DNA of 64,000 bases from Cutaneotrichosporon cavernicola (GCF_030864355.1 NC_083396.1:2418001-2482000), one strand, 5' to 3'. Positions 22,872-35,226 are shown, counted from the first letter of the stretch. The notes: a model not told the origin generated them from the sequence alone. Program-made: numbers and translations.

Positions 22872-24425
22872 GTTTGATATTGATTGTGTGTGTGTAGCGT
22901 GTAGAGAGCTAACTTTTTGAGAAGGGATGTTGAGATGTTGAGATGTTGAGATGGAGAATGAAAATAAGGTGAGAATGCATACGCAAGATTTGGGTGAGTC
23001 GCACGTCAGCACTTTGAACTTGCCACTCCAACCTTCCTTACTCATCACGCCACTCTCATATGCCCATCTGGGGTGACCGCCGTTGGCCCTAGGGACCAGG
23101 TTGCAGAGGGGGGGACGAGTCAATGATTTGATCCCGCGCCCACGCACCTTCCAGATCCATAACCGGCGGTACAGCGGTTAGCGGTACATCCAGCGGAATT
23201 CCCGGGCCGTCCGGGTTAAGGGCAGTGCTTTATCCAGCCTGCTCAAGCCAGCTCTGAGATGCATCTACGCCAACCATTGCTGACATTCGCGTTCAGTCCT
23301 ATTGGTCTGCGTGGATGAGTAGTACAGGACGTACAGGACGCGTCTTTGGTCGGGCCGCGTCGGGCCCGGTTGCGCCCCGCAGACCCCGATTGTCCTGACC
23401 CTTGCTTCCACCATGCTTCCATCAGCCCATGCCCATCAAGCCATCGACGGTCCAGTTCCGGTGCTTCCTGCTGACCATTCCCTCTCTTCCTATTGAACCA
23501 AGGCATCGCACAATGCAGATATCGTTCGACGCGCTCTGTCGATTATTGACCCCTGCAAGGGTTGAGAATAAGGCATGAGGACGGGGTATTGGGCACAGGC
23601 GGCATGGGCGGCATTGACGGGGTATTACTCGCTCGGACATTTCAAAGCATGGATAGACTTTGGGCATGCATTAGGTCTAGAAGTCGGTGGCAAATGGCAA
23701 TGGACAGTGTGCCTACCTCGGGATCAAACAGGCCCCCCCCCCCCCAACCCCCCCCCACCCCCCTTGTCAAATCTGCCGAGGAGCAAGGCATCTCGTGGAT
23801 CTGTGAATATGCGGCTGGCAGATGCAGCTCGCGAGCTATGCAGCGAGAAGCCGCCCCCGGCCCGTTCAAGTACGGGCAAGGCCGGCGCGGCGTCTTCGGC
23901 GACTTTGTTGACGAGCTGACGAGTTTAACGGCACAAGAGCCGAGGATGAGATGTACAGATGAGGGACAAGGCTGGAACTCATCCTCAGACCCTGAAGGTT
24001 TCGCAATCATCTTTTGATATGACACATGCTCTGCCTGCTTGAATGTGCCAAGCCCTCACATACCTTCGCACGGCTTACCATGGCTTACCATGGCTTACCC
24101 ATGCAATCCCCACAATGAACAATAGATTGCGAAGGTGCCAAAGTTGCGGACAATGGCGATACATGGGGTATCGATTCATCCCCCTATACCCTACACACAT
24201 AGAGGCATATAAGAGCTAACTAGTTTGGTACATCCTCATTCATCGCCCATCTCCGTACCTTCGTCAAGCTCACATCCCGTGACCCAAACACCGACCACCT
24301 CGTACTCCCGCTGGTTCTACCGTAGCAATCACGCCACCTTGACCCACCTCGTACCAAGCGACCACGCTATAACCCCACTTCCCCACCTCCTTACCTCCCC
24401 ACCTTACTTTTCGATCACCCACACC
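22872..24425. other. Gene-poor interval with poly-C tracts
   Basis: DRE2 promoter at the left, then non-coding DNA. It contains a GATGTTGA-type repeat near 22927-22951 and broken poly-C tracts at 23733-23745 (13 C), 23748-23756 (9 C) and 23758-23763 (6 C). No supported gene. Confidence 0.55.
24072..24101. repeat. Three tandem GGCTTACCAT units
   Basis: A 10-nt unit repeated three times (last copy with one change) about 320 bp before the small candidate gene. Confidence 0.75.
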
Positions 24426-24674
24426 ATGCAGTCCTCGTTCCCATCCACCCCCATCGGCGTCCCCACGCTTCCCGAGCGCGGCCGCCAGCGTACCGCCACC
24501 GGCACTACGCCGCCCAGCGCCCACCCGTGCCCCCAGTTCGCGGATCTCGTGCACTCGCTCTACGCAGCCTACCGCGCCGACTCGGAACGCCGCGCAGTCG
24601 CGCGCTCGTCTAGCCCCGGCGGCATTGCTGCGGCCGCCAACGCCAACGCGACCAACTCCCGCTCGCGCTCCTAG
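24426..24674 (+). CDS. Candidate 82-residue small protein
   Basis: ATG in good context (ACACCATGCAG), about 215 bp downstream of a CATATAAGAG element that could be a TATA box (around 24206-24215). The predicted product begins MQSSFPSTPIGVPTLPERGR, has a predicted helix around FADLVHSLYAAYRADSERR, then an Ala/Asn-rich run and a SRSRS end. Codon third positions are GC-rich like the neighbouring genes. I recognise no family. The pyrimidine-rich leader and the helix favour a real gene, but a 249-nt frame can occur by chance in GC-rich DNA. Confidence 0.4.
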   Translation: MQSSFPSTPIGVPTLPERGRQRTATGTTPPSAHPCPQFADLVHSLYAAYRADSERRAVARSSSPGGIAAAANANATNSRSRS

Positions 24675-27600
24675 GTGGAGGCGCGATAGCGGCGAGGTAG
24701 CGGCTACTCCCTTCATACAGTACTGTGCATTCTGGTTGCCTGGATCGCCGCAGCCCAGCGCAGCGCCGCGTCTCAGCACTACAAGTCTAGCCCGCACAGC
24801 CGCACCACTTGTTTGGCTCCCGCTCCCATGCCCCACGACCGAGGTCAGGCGACCTCTCGGTTCATTGTGCCTTTACGCCTCGTGGCTCACGCCTCATCCC
24901 GATGATATCCGCGCCACGTGCTGTGCCTGGCTCCCGACCTCAACCTCATTATTTGGTTCCTCTGTTGTAGAGTATTGTACGTAACATGAGCAATTGAACA
25001 ATACGCAATGCATTCACCGTATCCATGAAATGAGTGCTAGCGCACTGATGGCCAGAGCAGATGGTAGGTGTTAGACCAAGTGAGGAGTCGGGCATTGCCG
25101 CCGGCGGGCTGCACCGACATGAGATCCCGAGCACTTTGACGGTCACCCACTAGGCTGCAAGCAGATCCAGAGAGTTTATCCAGGCCAGCCAGCTAGTAGC
25201 ACTGGCACTCAACCATCCAACCAACTGATGACTGCTCGCGCCACTGAACCTTGTTGCTACGGCTCCGGACTCTGCGCCTTCGCCTTCCAGGTGGCTGGCC
25301 GGGGACCATCACACCACCGCCTTCACCCACACCGCCACATCCAACTGGCTGACGATGGTCCACACGGAGAAGTACTGATTACGTTCCTACTTGTGTGCAG
25401 AGAATAATGATAGCTCGGAGTGCCGGCTACATTCAATGAATTGAATAGTAGCTCGGTAGAGATAGCTGGTGGAAGGCTGATGGGGCCTGCTGGCTCCCGC
25501 TCTGCTTGGTCCATTTGGGCTTCCAAATACGACCGTCCCCGTTCTCTAGATGGTGGCGGCGTCTGAACCACAGGTCTGGAGAACAAAGGGATCTGAGGAC
25601 ACTCTCCAGAGCGATTTCGTTGTTAACTCTGCCAACCTCGAGAGTCCCGAGTGCCTCGGAACCGCCCGCCTAACCCGCCCACGCCAACTGCCAAAACTCT
25701 TGACGTACTCGGCTGACCATTTTACCATTTCCTGATTTATCGACGGCTCTGCCGACTTGCATTGTCACTTTCCCGATTTGGTTCGGGCGGACTCGACTTG
25801 CACTGACAATGAGGGCCGGCCAGACCACACACCAACGACCCCACATCCAACGCTAATCCGATAAGCGTGGCGGGGTATCAAAGTTATGCAAACGTGTCCG
25901 TGCGTACTGCACAATGCGTGGGAAAACGACGACCCTCGCGTGTAACACCATGACCAGTGTGACCGGCTGGGAGGGGGGTCATAAGGTTTGAATGCGAGAG
26001 AATAAGGTTATCATATACGCTCGGTGCTTGAGTGGCGACATATTTGCCATGCATCTAAGGATCGCAACTTGTTTTTTCAGGTAAAGAGACAAAGATTTTG
26101 TGCAACATTGTAGATAAAGGCCGAGCGGTGGCTGCGGGCAGCGAAAGGCACCCGGATAGGATAGATCTGAGAGCTGGGTGGCTGTGTGTACTGGCGGATC
26201 CCGAGGAGCATTGGGCGTGTAGGGAGAGGCTGGACCGATTGGGGTTTGATTGAACACTGATGCTTCGATTTGATGCGAATGGATGAGACGCTTACGCCCG
26301 GATCGTTGGGTCATGCGGCAGCCGGACAGTGGCAGTCAGTAGCCCACTCGTTGATCACAAACCACGCAGATTGAGGGGATCCACATTCAGAAACCCAAGC
26401 ACATCCCCTGCAACCCCCTTACGCTCCCCCCCGGCGCCCCAGCATACGGCAGAACCCGCTCATCCTTCTTCCCTCGTTTCCTCGTACACTGTTCCCTTCC
26501 ACCTCTTCCTCTGCTTGCTGCCTTGTAACCACTCGCAACCACTCCAACCACTCCTACATGCCTACCAGCACCGGTCGCGCCAGTAACGCCCCTGGAACCG
26601 ACTAGGGCGCGCCACTCCCGGGGAACAGCCGGCGCCATGTTGGTGTGCCAAGTGCCTGATCGCTAGTATGGTCATCCGTCAGACGAACCGACGAGGCCGG
26701 TAAGACGAGACCACGGATCCACGCCACGCAGCCACGCCCTTGAAGCCACACAGCTACTACTACAGCTCTACCACACAGCTGCAAAGGCTTGCAAGCCATA
26801 CTCACGGTCCTCTTCTCCTAGGTCGTATCGTGAGCCCCTGACATTGGCCGGCGGCCCTACGTTCAGGTGGTCCCAGCTGCCTCAGGTCGCGCACACTACA
26901 TTCCGTACCAAACGTCACTGGTGACAAGAGCTCGGACCACCAAACAAGGATCTAACCTACAACCCTACAGCCCTTGAGTACAACCTCGACAACTGTTTGG
27001 TAGCTTCATGGGTTGCTTGATACAACTTGATTCTCTCTGGCCTCTAACCTCTATACTCGTCTGCTCGTCCAATCCAGACCATCCAGACCATCCAGACCAT
27101 CCAGACCATCCAGTTCATTCAGTAGCCAGAGGTACCCTCCTCCCTTTCGTTTATATTCTGACCAACTATCCAAACCTTCCTTCCTCATCCCAACCCCCTC
27201 GCCCTCATTACTAGTCTACACCTCATTCCTCCAATCCTCCTGGATCACCGAGGGAAAACCCCTACTACTTTCTACCTCCTACCTATAGCTACCTAACTCC
27301 CTTCCTTCTCCACACTCCACCCTCAATACACGACAAGTTACGAGGTTGTTAGACGCCCTGCAACTACCTCGAGGCAACCGTCCCCCATAGAGGAAAAACA
27401 AACATTCTTCCCCACTCTTGATCTCCGTCATCCCCCGGTAACGTCGCAATCAACGTACCCTCTGGCCATCGTCCACTCGCCGTCGACTCATAGCTTGGGA
27501 ACAACCTCTCAAAGCTATCGTCGATAGCAACACAATCAGTCTCCACCCAGTGTTGTTCACCTTTTTCCACTGTAAGTAGACGGTGATCTCACGCCAAGCC

Positions 27601-28196
27601 ATGCCTCGTGTTTGCGTTTCACCGTGTACCGCATGGTGGCTGGCCGTGACCGGATGCTGATCAACAGCCTCACCCATCTTCGACTCCTTCCACAAGGCCC
27701 ACTCGGACCAGCCGTTGTCACCAACACAACCCCAACGTGAGTCATCGCGTCGGTGCTTCATGGAATGCTCCTGCACATGTGGCCCAGTGCTCAACTTCAG
27801 CGTGCACAGAGGCAAATCTGTGCTTGAAACTTTGAACATTCCTCCGCCTGCCTGGAACACGATCTACCCCTCAACGTTTCGAATTTTTCCAGCCGCAGCT
27901 TGGGTCTTGTTCTCAATTCGTTGTAGTGCAACAGTCCGACCTCCAAACCTAAACCCATCTCGCTTAAAAGGTGAGTCCCTCCTCGCTCGCTCGCGCATGC
28001 AGGTTCAACACTCGAAGTATGTTAGCTGATGCGTGGCGCTTTTGTTCTCGATGCTTTTTTGTTTGTGGCACCTCATCTTTTCGCCATCCTCACATCACTC
28101 TCCACTTCACCTGCCCTGCCCCTGACTTCCAGCTCCCAGACCGTAGTCCATCCACTCCTCCTACCGCTCGGACCAACAAACATCCTCTTCTTGAAC
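24675..28196. other. 3.5-kb gene-poor region and long leader of the next gene
   Basis: No credible gene. From about 26940 the plus strand becomes C/T-rich and looks like the promoter and leader of the gene at 28197. Intron-like signals occur in it, for example GTAAGTAG near 27571 and GTGAGT near 27971 with CAG at 27999-28001. Several upstream ATGs lie in this stretch. Confidence 0.45.
27074..27109. repeat. Four tandem copies of CCAGACCAT
   Basis: Four perfect copies of a 9-nt unit plus a partial fifth, in the leader/promoter of the gene at 28197. Confidence 0.85.
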
Positions 28197-30568
28197 ATGC
28201 CTCATAATCAAGGTGACTACTACCAGCCCTTCCAGGGCAGCTGGAACAATCACGTTCCACCCGACCCTGCCGAGATGGGTAACAGTAACAGCTCTGTTGC
28301 TATCCATGGTCAAGGTCATCCCACTGTTCCTCCCGGCTTCCTCGCCTCCAACTTCGACATTCCCTACTACCAGCCAGGTCGGAACGGGCATCCCTACTCG
28401 ACGATCCAGTCTGCCCCGCCAAGCTTTGCCGCACCTAGCATGTCCCCGCTGGCGCACAGAGCAAGTGTCCCAAACATGCGCTTGGCCCACCATGCTCAAC
28501 ATGGAATGGCAATCGGACACGGGGCACCTCCTCATTTCCATGCCCCAGCGAACCCCGGTTTCTGGCAGGTACCCCCGCACCCTCCGTCCACTCCAGTCGG
28601 CATGCCACAGACCGCCCCCACTATCCACTCATCGAATGTGAATCATCCCCCAAGCCCCATCTACAACGGCAGCAGCCCTCGCCAGGAGTCAAACCTCTTC
28701 CCGACTTTCGATGGCGTTCTGATGTCTCGCGTCAACTCGTACTCATCCGCAGTCTCGTCACCGAGCGATAAGTCGTACTACACACCAATTTCAGGGTCAG
28801 AGGGCTGTGACTACTTTGCCCATGACAGAGAGCTCCGGAGCGTTTCGGCCACCGTGGGCGGTCACTATCCTCGCGTTGATGCTCTTCCAAGCTATGCGTC
28901 GTCGGGTCCCATGCCAGCCACCATCAGCCTTTCCCGCATCCAGGGTGAGAGACTCTCCCTCAAGGCCGAGGCGGCTCCGAGCGTCACCGACTCTGAGCCC
29001 GCCTCTCCGGCCATGAGCATTCATTCAAGCCCCGCCCCTGTCGTCAAGCCTGAGTACCCCTCGCCGCAATGCCACCAGCAGTCCTCCCCAGTCGCCAGCA
29101 ACCCACATGGGTCCACCACGCACCCCGAGGATTACCGTGCCGCAGTTGTGAACGACGCTTCGCACCCTTCTCGAGGTGAGTAGGAGCACCAAATATCCAG
29201 TAACTGGCTCTAACACCCAGGTGACTCGTCTTCGTTTACCGGGCTGAGGCCTTGCGCGTTAAACGATTCCGAGGAGGACGAGGATAAATACGCCACAGAG
29301 GATGACCATGACGACGACGACTTCCACCTCAACCCTCGTAGGAGCAAGGGCACTGGTCGCAAGCAGAAGAAGGGCCTGAACAGTTCTCGAAACAAGAAGA
29401 AAAAGAAGAGGAGCGGCTGTTCCCCACGCGGCAGCACCTCGGCGCCCACGTCCTCTCCTGGGGGTTCTTCATCGCGCCGCCAGCCCCATAATCTGGAAAA
29501 CGTCAGCGGCAGCGTATCGCGAGCGGAGCTCCTCAACAGGTACCCCCGTCTTCCACACGACTTCCCACTTTTCTTCCGCGCTCTTGAACCTGACTTGTCG
29601 ATCGACGAGAGGGCGGCTCCCAAGATCGGCACAATCCCCAAGACGGTGTCCCCCGAGAAGAAGAGCGAGATCCTGCAGAGATTTTACCACCGTGGCCGCC
29701 GCGTGATTCAACAGATGGACGCATTCGCTATCCTTGTCAAGCCACGGACTACCTGTGGCCGGAAGATTGAGGCCTCTTGGCTCGAACTCAGCCTGCCATA
29801 CGGAAAGGCACTGATTGCTGTGCGCCGCAAGATTGTTGAGCGGACGGAGAACTACAAGTACACGCGTCGCGACACCCTTCGGAAGTGAGTGACCGCGAGT
29901 TGGGAGAGAACGAGTGCACGGATCGCTAACTTGACAGGTCCCGCGGACGGTGTTGCGCCGAGAACAATGCTGCGTGTATCGAATTCGGCATGATCCGTTG
30001 GGAGGCCGAGAGTGGCAACAACGATCCGGCCATGGACCTAGAGCACTGGGGTACGAGCGTCGGGCCTGACGACGTCAGTTCTCTCCCTGCTCAGCCTTCC
30101 GGCGTGGTGCAGCATGTCGCCAGCCAGCTTGGTCAGCTCGATATCCACCCAGTGCAATCGCGTTCTACCATGCGCAGTTCGACACGGCCTCAGCCGGCTC
30201 CGATAATCGTCCACCACTCCACGTCATGTAGCCATGCGCGGTCTTATCCTCCCTCCGGAAGTGTGAATATCCCCAACTACCCGTCCAACACGATCCCCCC
30301 GACTCCGGTGTCGGCAGTCTCGGCTGATGGAAGCATCCTCGGCGTGTCCACCCCTGTGGGCGAGTTCAACTCGAACCCTGGCCATATCACCCCGAACGTG
30401 CGCATGTCCATCGACGCTGGGTCATGCTCGAACAGCTTCGGCGATGTCATGCCGCCCTCGCCGCTCCCGTCTCCGTCAGCCCTCGGCCTCTCAGTTGGTC
30501 CCAGCAGCCGCGCTCCGGCCTCCATCCACACGGCCAACCAGATGAACAAGGGCCGCTCCCGCTCGTAG
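28197..30568 (+). CDS. Unassigned protein with lysine-rich nuclear signal and one conserved-looking block
   Basis: Three exons: 28197-29175, 29221-29884 and 29938-30568 (introns 45 and 53 nt), 757 residues. The first 325 residues are rich in Pro, Ser, His, Gln and Tyr. Exon 2 opens with an acidic stretch (SEEDEDKYATEDDHDDDD), then a strongly basic one with a KKKKK run (putative nuclear signal). A compact block of about 130 residues follows (AELLNRYPRLPHDFPLFFRA ... IQQMDAFAILVKPRTTCGRK ... SLPYGKALIAVRRKIVERTE). A CC-containing segment (GRCCAENNAACIEFG) lies at the start of exon 3. The rest is Ser/Pro-rich and ends GRSRS. I do not recognise the family. The layout (disordered arms, basic patch, one folded block, very long leader) suggests a nuclear regulator, which is inference only. 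An in-frame ATG at 28029 would add 56 hydrophobic residues; I prefer 28197. Confidence 0.7.
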
Positions 30569-31255
30569 TCGACTGACTCTGAGTGGTCATCTTGGTCAAC
30601 CGTCGACTACGAGTGAGGATTGCACCCGCGTCCAAACGATCTTCCGATACTATATCCCAGTCGATCCGTCTTCCAAATAAAATCACCACTTCCGTCCGGC
30701 CAGGGTTGGACTCCGTGCCATGTGCAGTAGTATGCTTGAACTCTTGGGAACATAGATTATACTACGAGGTGAGAAGGCCATCGCCGCTTCTCCGAAGTTT
30801 CCATTTTTGGGCTGTGATTAGTTGTAGAAACCTGGATGAAGTTAACAGCTGGTTTAACGTGCCGCGCTGTGTCACATGAGGACGCGAACTGACATGGTTG
30901 CGTTTTCAGTCAGCCGCCATGCAGAACATGCAGCCCGCACGCTCAACGCGGCCTGCAGATGCACAAACGCGAGCAGACGAGAGCAAGAAACTGCGACGCA
31001 ATATAGTAGGCACGCCACAGGCGTGCATCCTGGGAATGAACCTAAGATTGGGGCCCCACTTGTGCGTCACCTTGCCTTGCTAGGTTTCCGTGCTCGTCGA
31101 TCACTCGTCCGCAGTCAGCGATCACCCAGCGGTCCTCTGGTCCCAATGCACAATTTCTCAACTTTCTCTCCTTCCTTTCGTTAGCAACTTCCTTCTTTCC
31201 TTCTTCTCCTTACTCTCCTCTCTCCTCCCTCCCTCCTTCATCCCTCCCTCTGAAA
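30569..31255. other. Intergenic spacer
   Basis: 3' flank of the preceding gene and a CT-rich promoter of the next one. No supported gene. Confidence 0.5.
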
Positions 31256-33033
31256 ATGCCAACCGAACTCCTAGCCTTCCCACCAGCCTACACCGTAGTT
31301 GGCGCCTACCGACTCTGGCACGACCCGAGCATTCGCGCCCCCGTCGTCGCGAAACTCAAGCATGCCACCGCCCGCGGGTTAGCCGTTGGCGCAGCGTACG
31401 CCGTCTTCGGGTGGGGCGTGATGAACTGGGTCGTCAAGAGGTTCATGGTACGCGGGAGGGTGGGCGAACGCGTGACTGTCGGCGCGGGAAGCCTTGCGCT
31501 CACTGTGGATCTGGTGTTGTGTGAGTTCTAGTTCAAGAGGTGGGAAGTGCGGCAGAGGGCTGTATCTTACTCGGTGGCGGGGGGTAGAGCGATACTGCCA
31601 GCCCGCGATAGCACTTCGGAGGCCACTTCCCCTTCCGTGTATCCCCTCTCCAACCTCTCCTCTCTCTGCTCCACCCTCCTCCTCCCCTCCACCAACCTCC
31701 TTCGTCTTACCCCCCGCTCACACCAGACACCCACATCATGTGGCTGCTTCCCCAGCTCTCACGCCTGCTCAAGTTCTTCATCAGGAAGAACCTCCGCATC
31801 GCCCGTGGCCGCGCATACAACCTCACGCTCACGTCGCGCCGCAAGCCAGCCGAGTTTTGGAGCACGAGCTACTACGAGGAGTGGGCGCAGCCGCCGCAGC
31901 CAACGCGGGAGGAGGCGAGTGCATGGGATTCGCGCAAGCACCGCGTCAAGTGGGTCAGCTGGATGCTCTGGTGGCCTAGCCAGATGGTTATCAAGCAGTG
32001 TGAGTGTTGTGTCTAACGAGAGGTGATGACCTTGAAGTCGAGGTGGCTAACCCCAGTCATCCTCTTCCCCCTCTCGCCAACGCTGCCACTCCTAGTGCCG
32101 CTTGCTATCGCGGGCATGCGTGCCCTCGGCACAGCTGAATATCTCCACCAGCCATACTTTCAGGGCAAGCACATGACATCAGACCAGATCTGGCGCTGGA
32201 TCGAGGAGCGCAAGTGGGCCTATCGCTGTACGTGAGATTTGCGTGTGCAGCTAACGGAAGCGTTCGGATTCTGCGCGTCGCTCATGGAGGGTATCCCGAT
32301 TCTCGGACTTGCGTTCAGCGTCTCAAACCGCATCGGTGCGGCCATGTGGTGAGTGAGCGGGTTGTGGTCGGATCTGGACGGTCGTGAGGCCGATATGGGG
32401 CTGAGTCTCGGCTTCAATAAACAGTCCTTGACAACTGCCCTAATTAGTTACCGCTGGTATTTCGATGGTCGCGTGCTCCTATCTCCAGCTCGGAGGTATA
32501 CTCAGCTGAGCAGATCTGGGCCGAGAGACCTGACTGGATGGTTGCAGAGGTCTGGGCCTGATAAGATTCGAAATGTTCGAATACGTCGCGATAACGACTC
32601 GGGCCGTCGGCGCTGTTCGGAGAAGAGTATTGGAGGAGGCTATGGGGTGCATATGATCTCGGTCACCAAGCGTGCGGCTAACCTCAGGGCACACGACCTC
32701 GAGAAGCGCCAGCACCTTTTCGCGCACCACATCCTGCAGCCCCTTCCTCCCTCGCAAGTGGGCATCTTCGGCTCAGGAAACGGTCTCGAGATCACTCCAG
32801 AGGTCGTGGAAGCCGAGAAGCGTATCGAGGCAAAGTGGTCCTCCAGGCCCGCCTACATCCACCCCGAGGCGGAGGATGATGGTAAGGACACTCCCACATT
32901 CAGTGCAGGCCCGCCTCCCCTCCCTCCCCGACGTGACGCGCCACCAGCGTACTCTGAGACAGAGGCCTCGTCTTCCGCCCGGCCGCAACCTCCTACTCTT
33001 CCCCCGCGTCTGCCTCCACGACCCAAGGCATAA
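31256..33033 (+). CDS. Rrt8/Lds-like polytopic membrane protein
   Basis: Five exons: 31256-31520, 31727-31999, 32057-32227, 32261-32348 and 32688-33033, 380 residues, phases consistent. Hydrophobic segments: one in exon 1 (GLAVGAAYAVFGWGVMNWVV), one at the start of exon 3 (FILFPLSPTLPLLVPLAIAG), and one in exon 4 (LMEGIPILGLAFSVSNRIG), which leads into AAMWAHDLEKRQHL. The G-I-P-I-L-G...F-S-x-S-N-x-x-G-A-A-x-W-A-x-D-x-E-K block is the hallmark I associate with fungal Rrt8/Lds proteins, which sit in lipid droplets and spore-wall membranes. The C-terminus is Pro-rich with PPLPPR and PPAYSE (a PPxY motif). Introns 1 (206 nt) and 4 (339 nt) are far longer than the local norm. Family call moderate; location and role are inference. 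Confidence 0.68.
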
Positions 33034-33059
33034 GCTGAGGTTTGAGGGGTTATCCACAG

Positions 33060-33083
33060 ACCCAGACACAGACACAGACACAG
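33060..33083. repeat. ACAGAC hexanucleotide repeat
   Basis: Short tandem ACAGAC array just after the stop of the Rrt8-like gene. Confidence 0.7.
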
Positions 33084-33498
33084 CTAGACTATGAACCCAT
33101 GTGGCACGTCGCGTACGTCGGCTCAGGCCGCTCCACAGTGCCGTCCCGCCTGGACATGGATCCATACCGTGGATGGCAAGGTTTACGTAATCCTTTAGCG
33201 AGGTAGAAAGTCTATTGATACTTGCTGTGGGATATTTTGGGAACCCCGCAGTACATTCCACGGTTCTTCCGCACGTCATCGTGTCGTGCCTCGATACGTG
33301 AGCCCGCAAGGCCCCCAACTGAAGGCATTGACGTCTACCCCACCGACTCGCGCAAACTGAGACTGCGTGAAATGACCGATCGACTGCAAGAGTGCGCGGA
33401 AAAGGTGCCCCGGCTCGTCTTCGCGGACCGCGATTGGGCTATGCGTTGAATGTGGGGCCTGGCCTAGTCCCGCATTCCAACCTTGGTTGCCGACGCGG

Positions 33499-33630
33499 TT
33501 ATCGGCGGACATGAGGCCTAAGTGTGAATGGGTGTGGCATGGGCGAGCAACTGAGACACTCCTCGTGTCTCGACTGTATCCCGCAGACGACGAGACATAT
33601 AAAGCGGCGGCCCGACTCCTTATGTTATCG
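33499..33630. promoter_or_regulatory. MFS gene promoter: TATA box and two GATA sites
   Basis: TATAAA at 33598-33603, 54 bp before the ATG. TTATCG (CGATAA on the minus strand, an HGATAR core) at 33499-33504 and again at 33625-33630. GATA factors are the usual nitrogen-control regulators of Dal5-type permeases, so nitrogen regulation is a reasonable inference, but six-base matches are common by chance. Confidence 0.45.
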
Positions 33631-33656
33631 CTTACACTCACGATATCGACTCGGCC

Positions 33657-35226
33657 ATGAAACAAGTCCAAATCGCCCCGACCGAGGAGAAGGGTCACGT
33701 CGCGCACCACGACATGCACAGCGTGCGCTCGGCCTCGGCAAGCGAAAAGGGCAGCCTAGTTTCCCATGGTGCCGAGGGTGCCGCGTTCTCCAAGGAGCGT
33801 GCCCGCGCTGAACGCCGCCTCCTCCTCAAGCTCGATCTGGGCATCATGCCCTTTGCAGTGTTGCTCTACCTCGCCGCATACCTTGACCGCGGCAACTTGT
33901 GAGCTTCAACTTCCTTCTCCCCTTCTGACGTCCAGGGCGAATGCGCGCCTTGCCGGCCTCGAGAAATCCGTCCTCAATAACAAGGACACAAACTACTCGA
34001 TCGCCCTCGCCTGTTTCTTCGTAACTTATATCACCCTCTCGATCCCCGGAACGTTGATGGCTAAAGCCGTCCTTCCTTCGCGCTCAATTGCAGCCGGCGC
34101 ATTGATCTGGTCGATCGCAGCCACATGCCAAGCAGCCGTGACCAACCGCGCTGGCCTATTCGTATGCCGCCTCTTCATCGGTGTCGGCGAGGCATTCTTC
34201 GGCCAAGCAATGGCACTCCACCTCTCGTTCTGGTACACGAAGCGAGACTTGGCCAAGCGCGTTGGTTTCTTCATTTCGGCCGGCGCGGTTGCTGGAGCTT
34301 TTGGAGGGCTTATCGCTTTTGGAGTGACCAGTATCGAGAATGCCAAAATCGATAATTGGCGTATCCTCTTCCTTATCGAAGGTATTCCTTCTCTCCTCCT
34401 CGCTATCGCCGTCGCACTGTTCATGCCCACCCGGCCCGAAGTTTCAAAGTATCTGAATGAAGACGAACGCACACTCTGCCTTACCCGCCTCAACGCCCAA
34501 CGTTCCGAACCAACCGGTATCGATTGGAAGGGCGTAGTCTACGCCCTAACCGACTGGAAGGTATACGTTATCGCAGTCATGTACTCGTGCATGAACCTGA
34601 CCCTTGGGTCAGTGGGCGGCTTCCTTCCAACCATCATCCAAGATGGATTCGGATACTCTGCCGCCCGCGCTCAACTCATGACGGTTCCACCTTACGCCGT
34701 CGCGTTGGTGTTCATGCTCCTCCTCACCACCTTCTCCGACTGGAAACAAGCGCGCGGTATTCCCGCAGCCTGCGTCTTCGCCCTCGGCATTATCGGTTGG
34801 GCAGTGCTCATGTCCGTCCCGCCCAAGCACGCAACAGCCGCCCAGTTCTCAGCCCGATACTTTGCTTGTATCCTCATCGTAACGGCGGGATACACCAACA
34901 TCCCGATAATTATCGCTTGGACGGCGGGTAACTCGCCCAATGAGAGCCAGAGGGCCGCGAGTCTCGGCATGCTCAACTCGGTCGGACAGTGTCTCTCGGT
35001 CGCGGCGGCGTTCCTCTTTCCCAAGACTGAGGGACCGGCATACAAAAAGGGAAGCAGCGTTAACCTCGCGTTCCAGTGCCTCGGACTCGCTATCGCCGTG
35101 GCCATGACCACCTGGTTCCGCATCGAGAACCGCCGGCGCGACAGGGTGGAGAGACCTGAGGAGCGTGTGGAGGTGGTGGAGGAGGACAAGTTCGGCCGGG
35201 CTGCGGGGTTCCGGTACACTACGTAG
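33657..35226 (+). CDS. MFS transporter, Dal5-like anion:cation symporter family
   Basis: Two exons, 33657-33898 and 33936-35226, with a 37-nt intron; 510 residues. A cytoplasmic N-tail precedes TM1 (LGIMPFAVLLYLAAYLDRGN, the typical DRGN end of TM1 in this family), then NARLAGLEKSVL. TM segments follow in the 6+6 pattern with a central cytosolic loop (PEVSKYLNEDERTLCLTRLN). The second half holds the diagnostic Dal5-family stretch W-TAGNSPNESQRAASLGMLN and SVGQCLS. Such carriers import organic anions, for example allantoate, nicotinate, pantothenate or sugar acids, with protons; the substrate cannot be told from sequence. It sits upstream of a dehydrogenase and a Zn2Cys6 regulator on the same strand. 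Confidence 0.9.

Noticed and set aside
28029..28196. ATG at 28029 as start of the unassigned protein
   Set aside because: It would add a 56-residue hydrophobic, Ser/Leu-rich piece in front of a soluble-looking protein. The stretch resembles the pyrimidine-rich leaders seen elsewhere. Kept only as an alternative.
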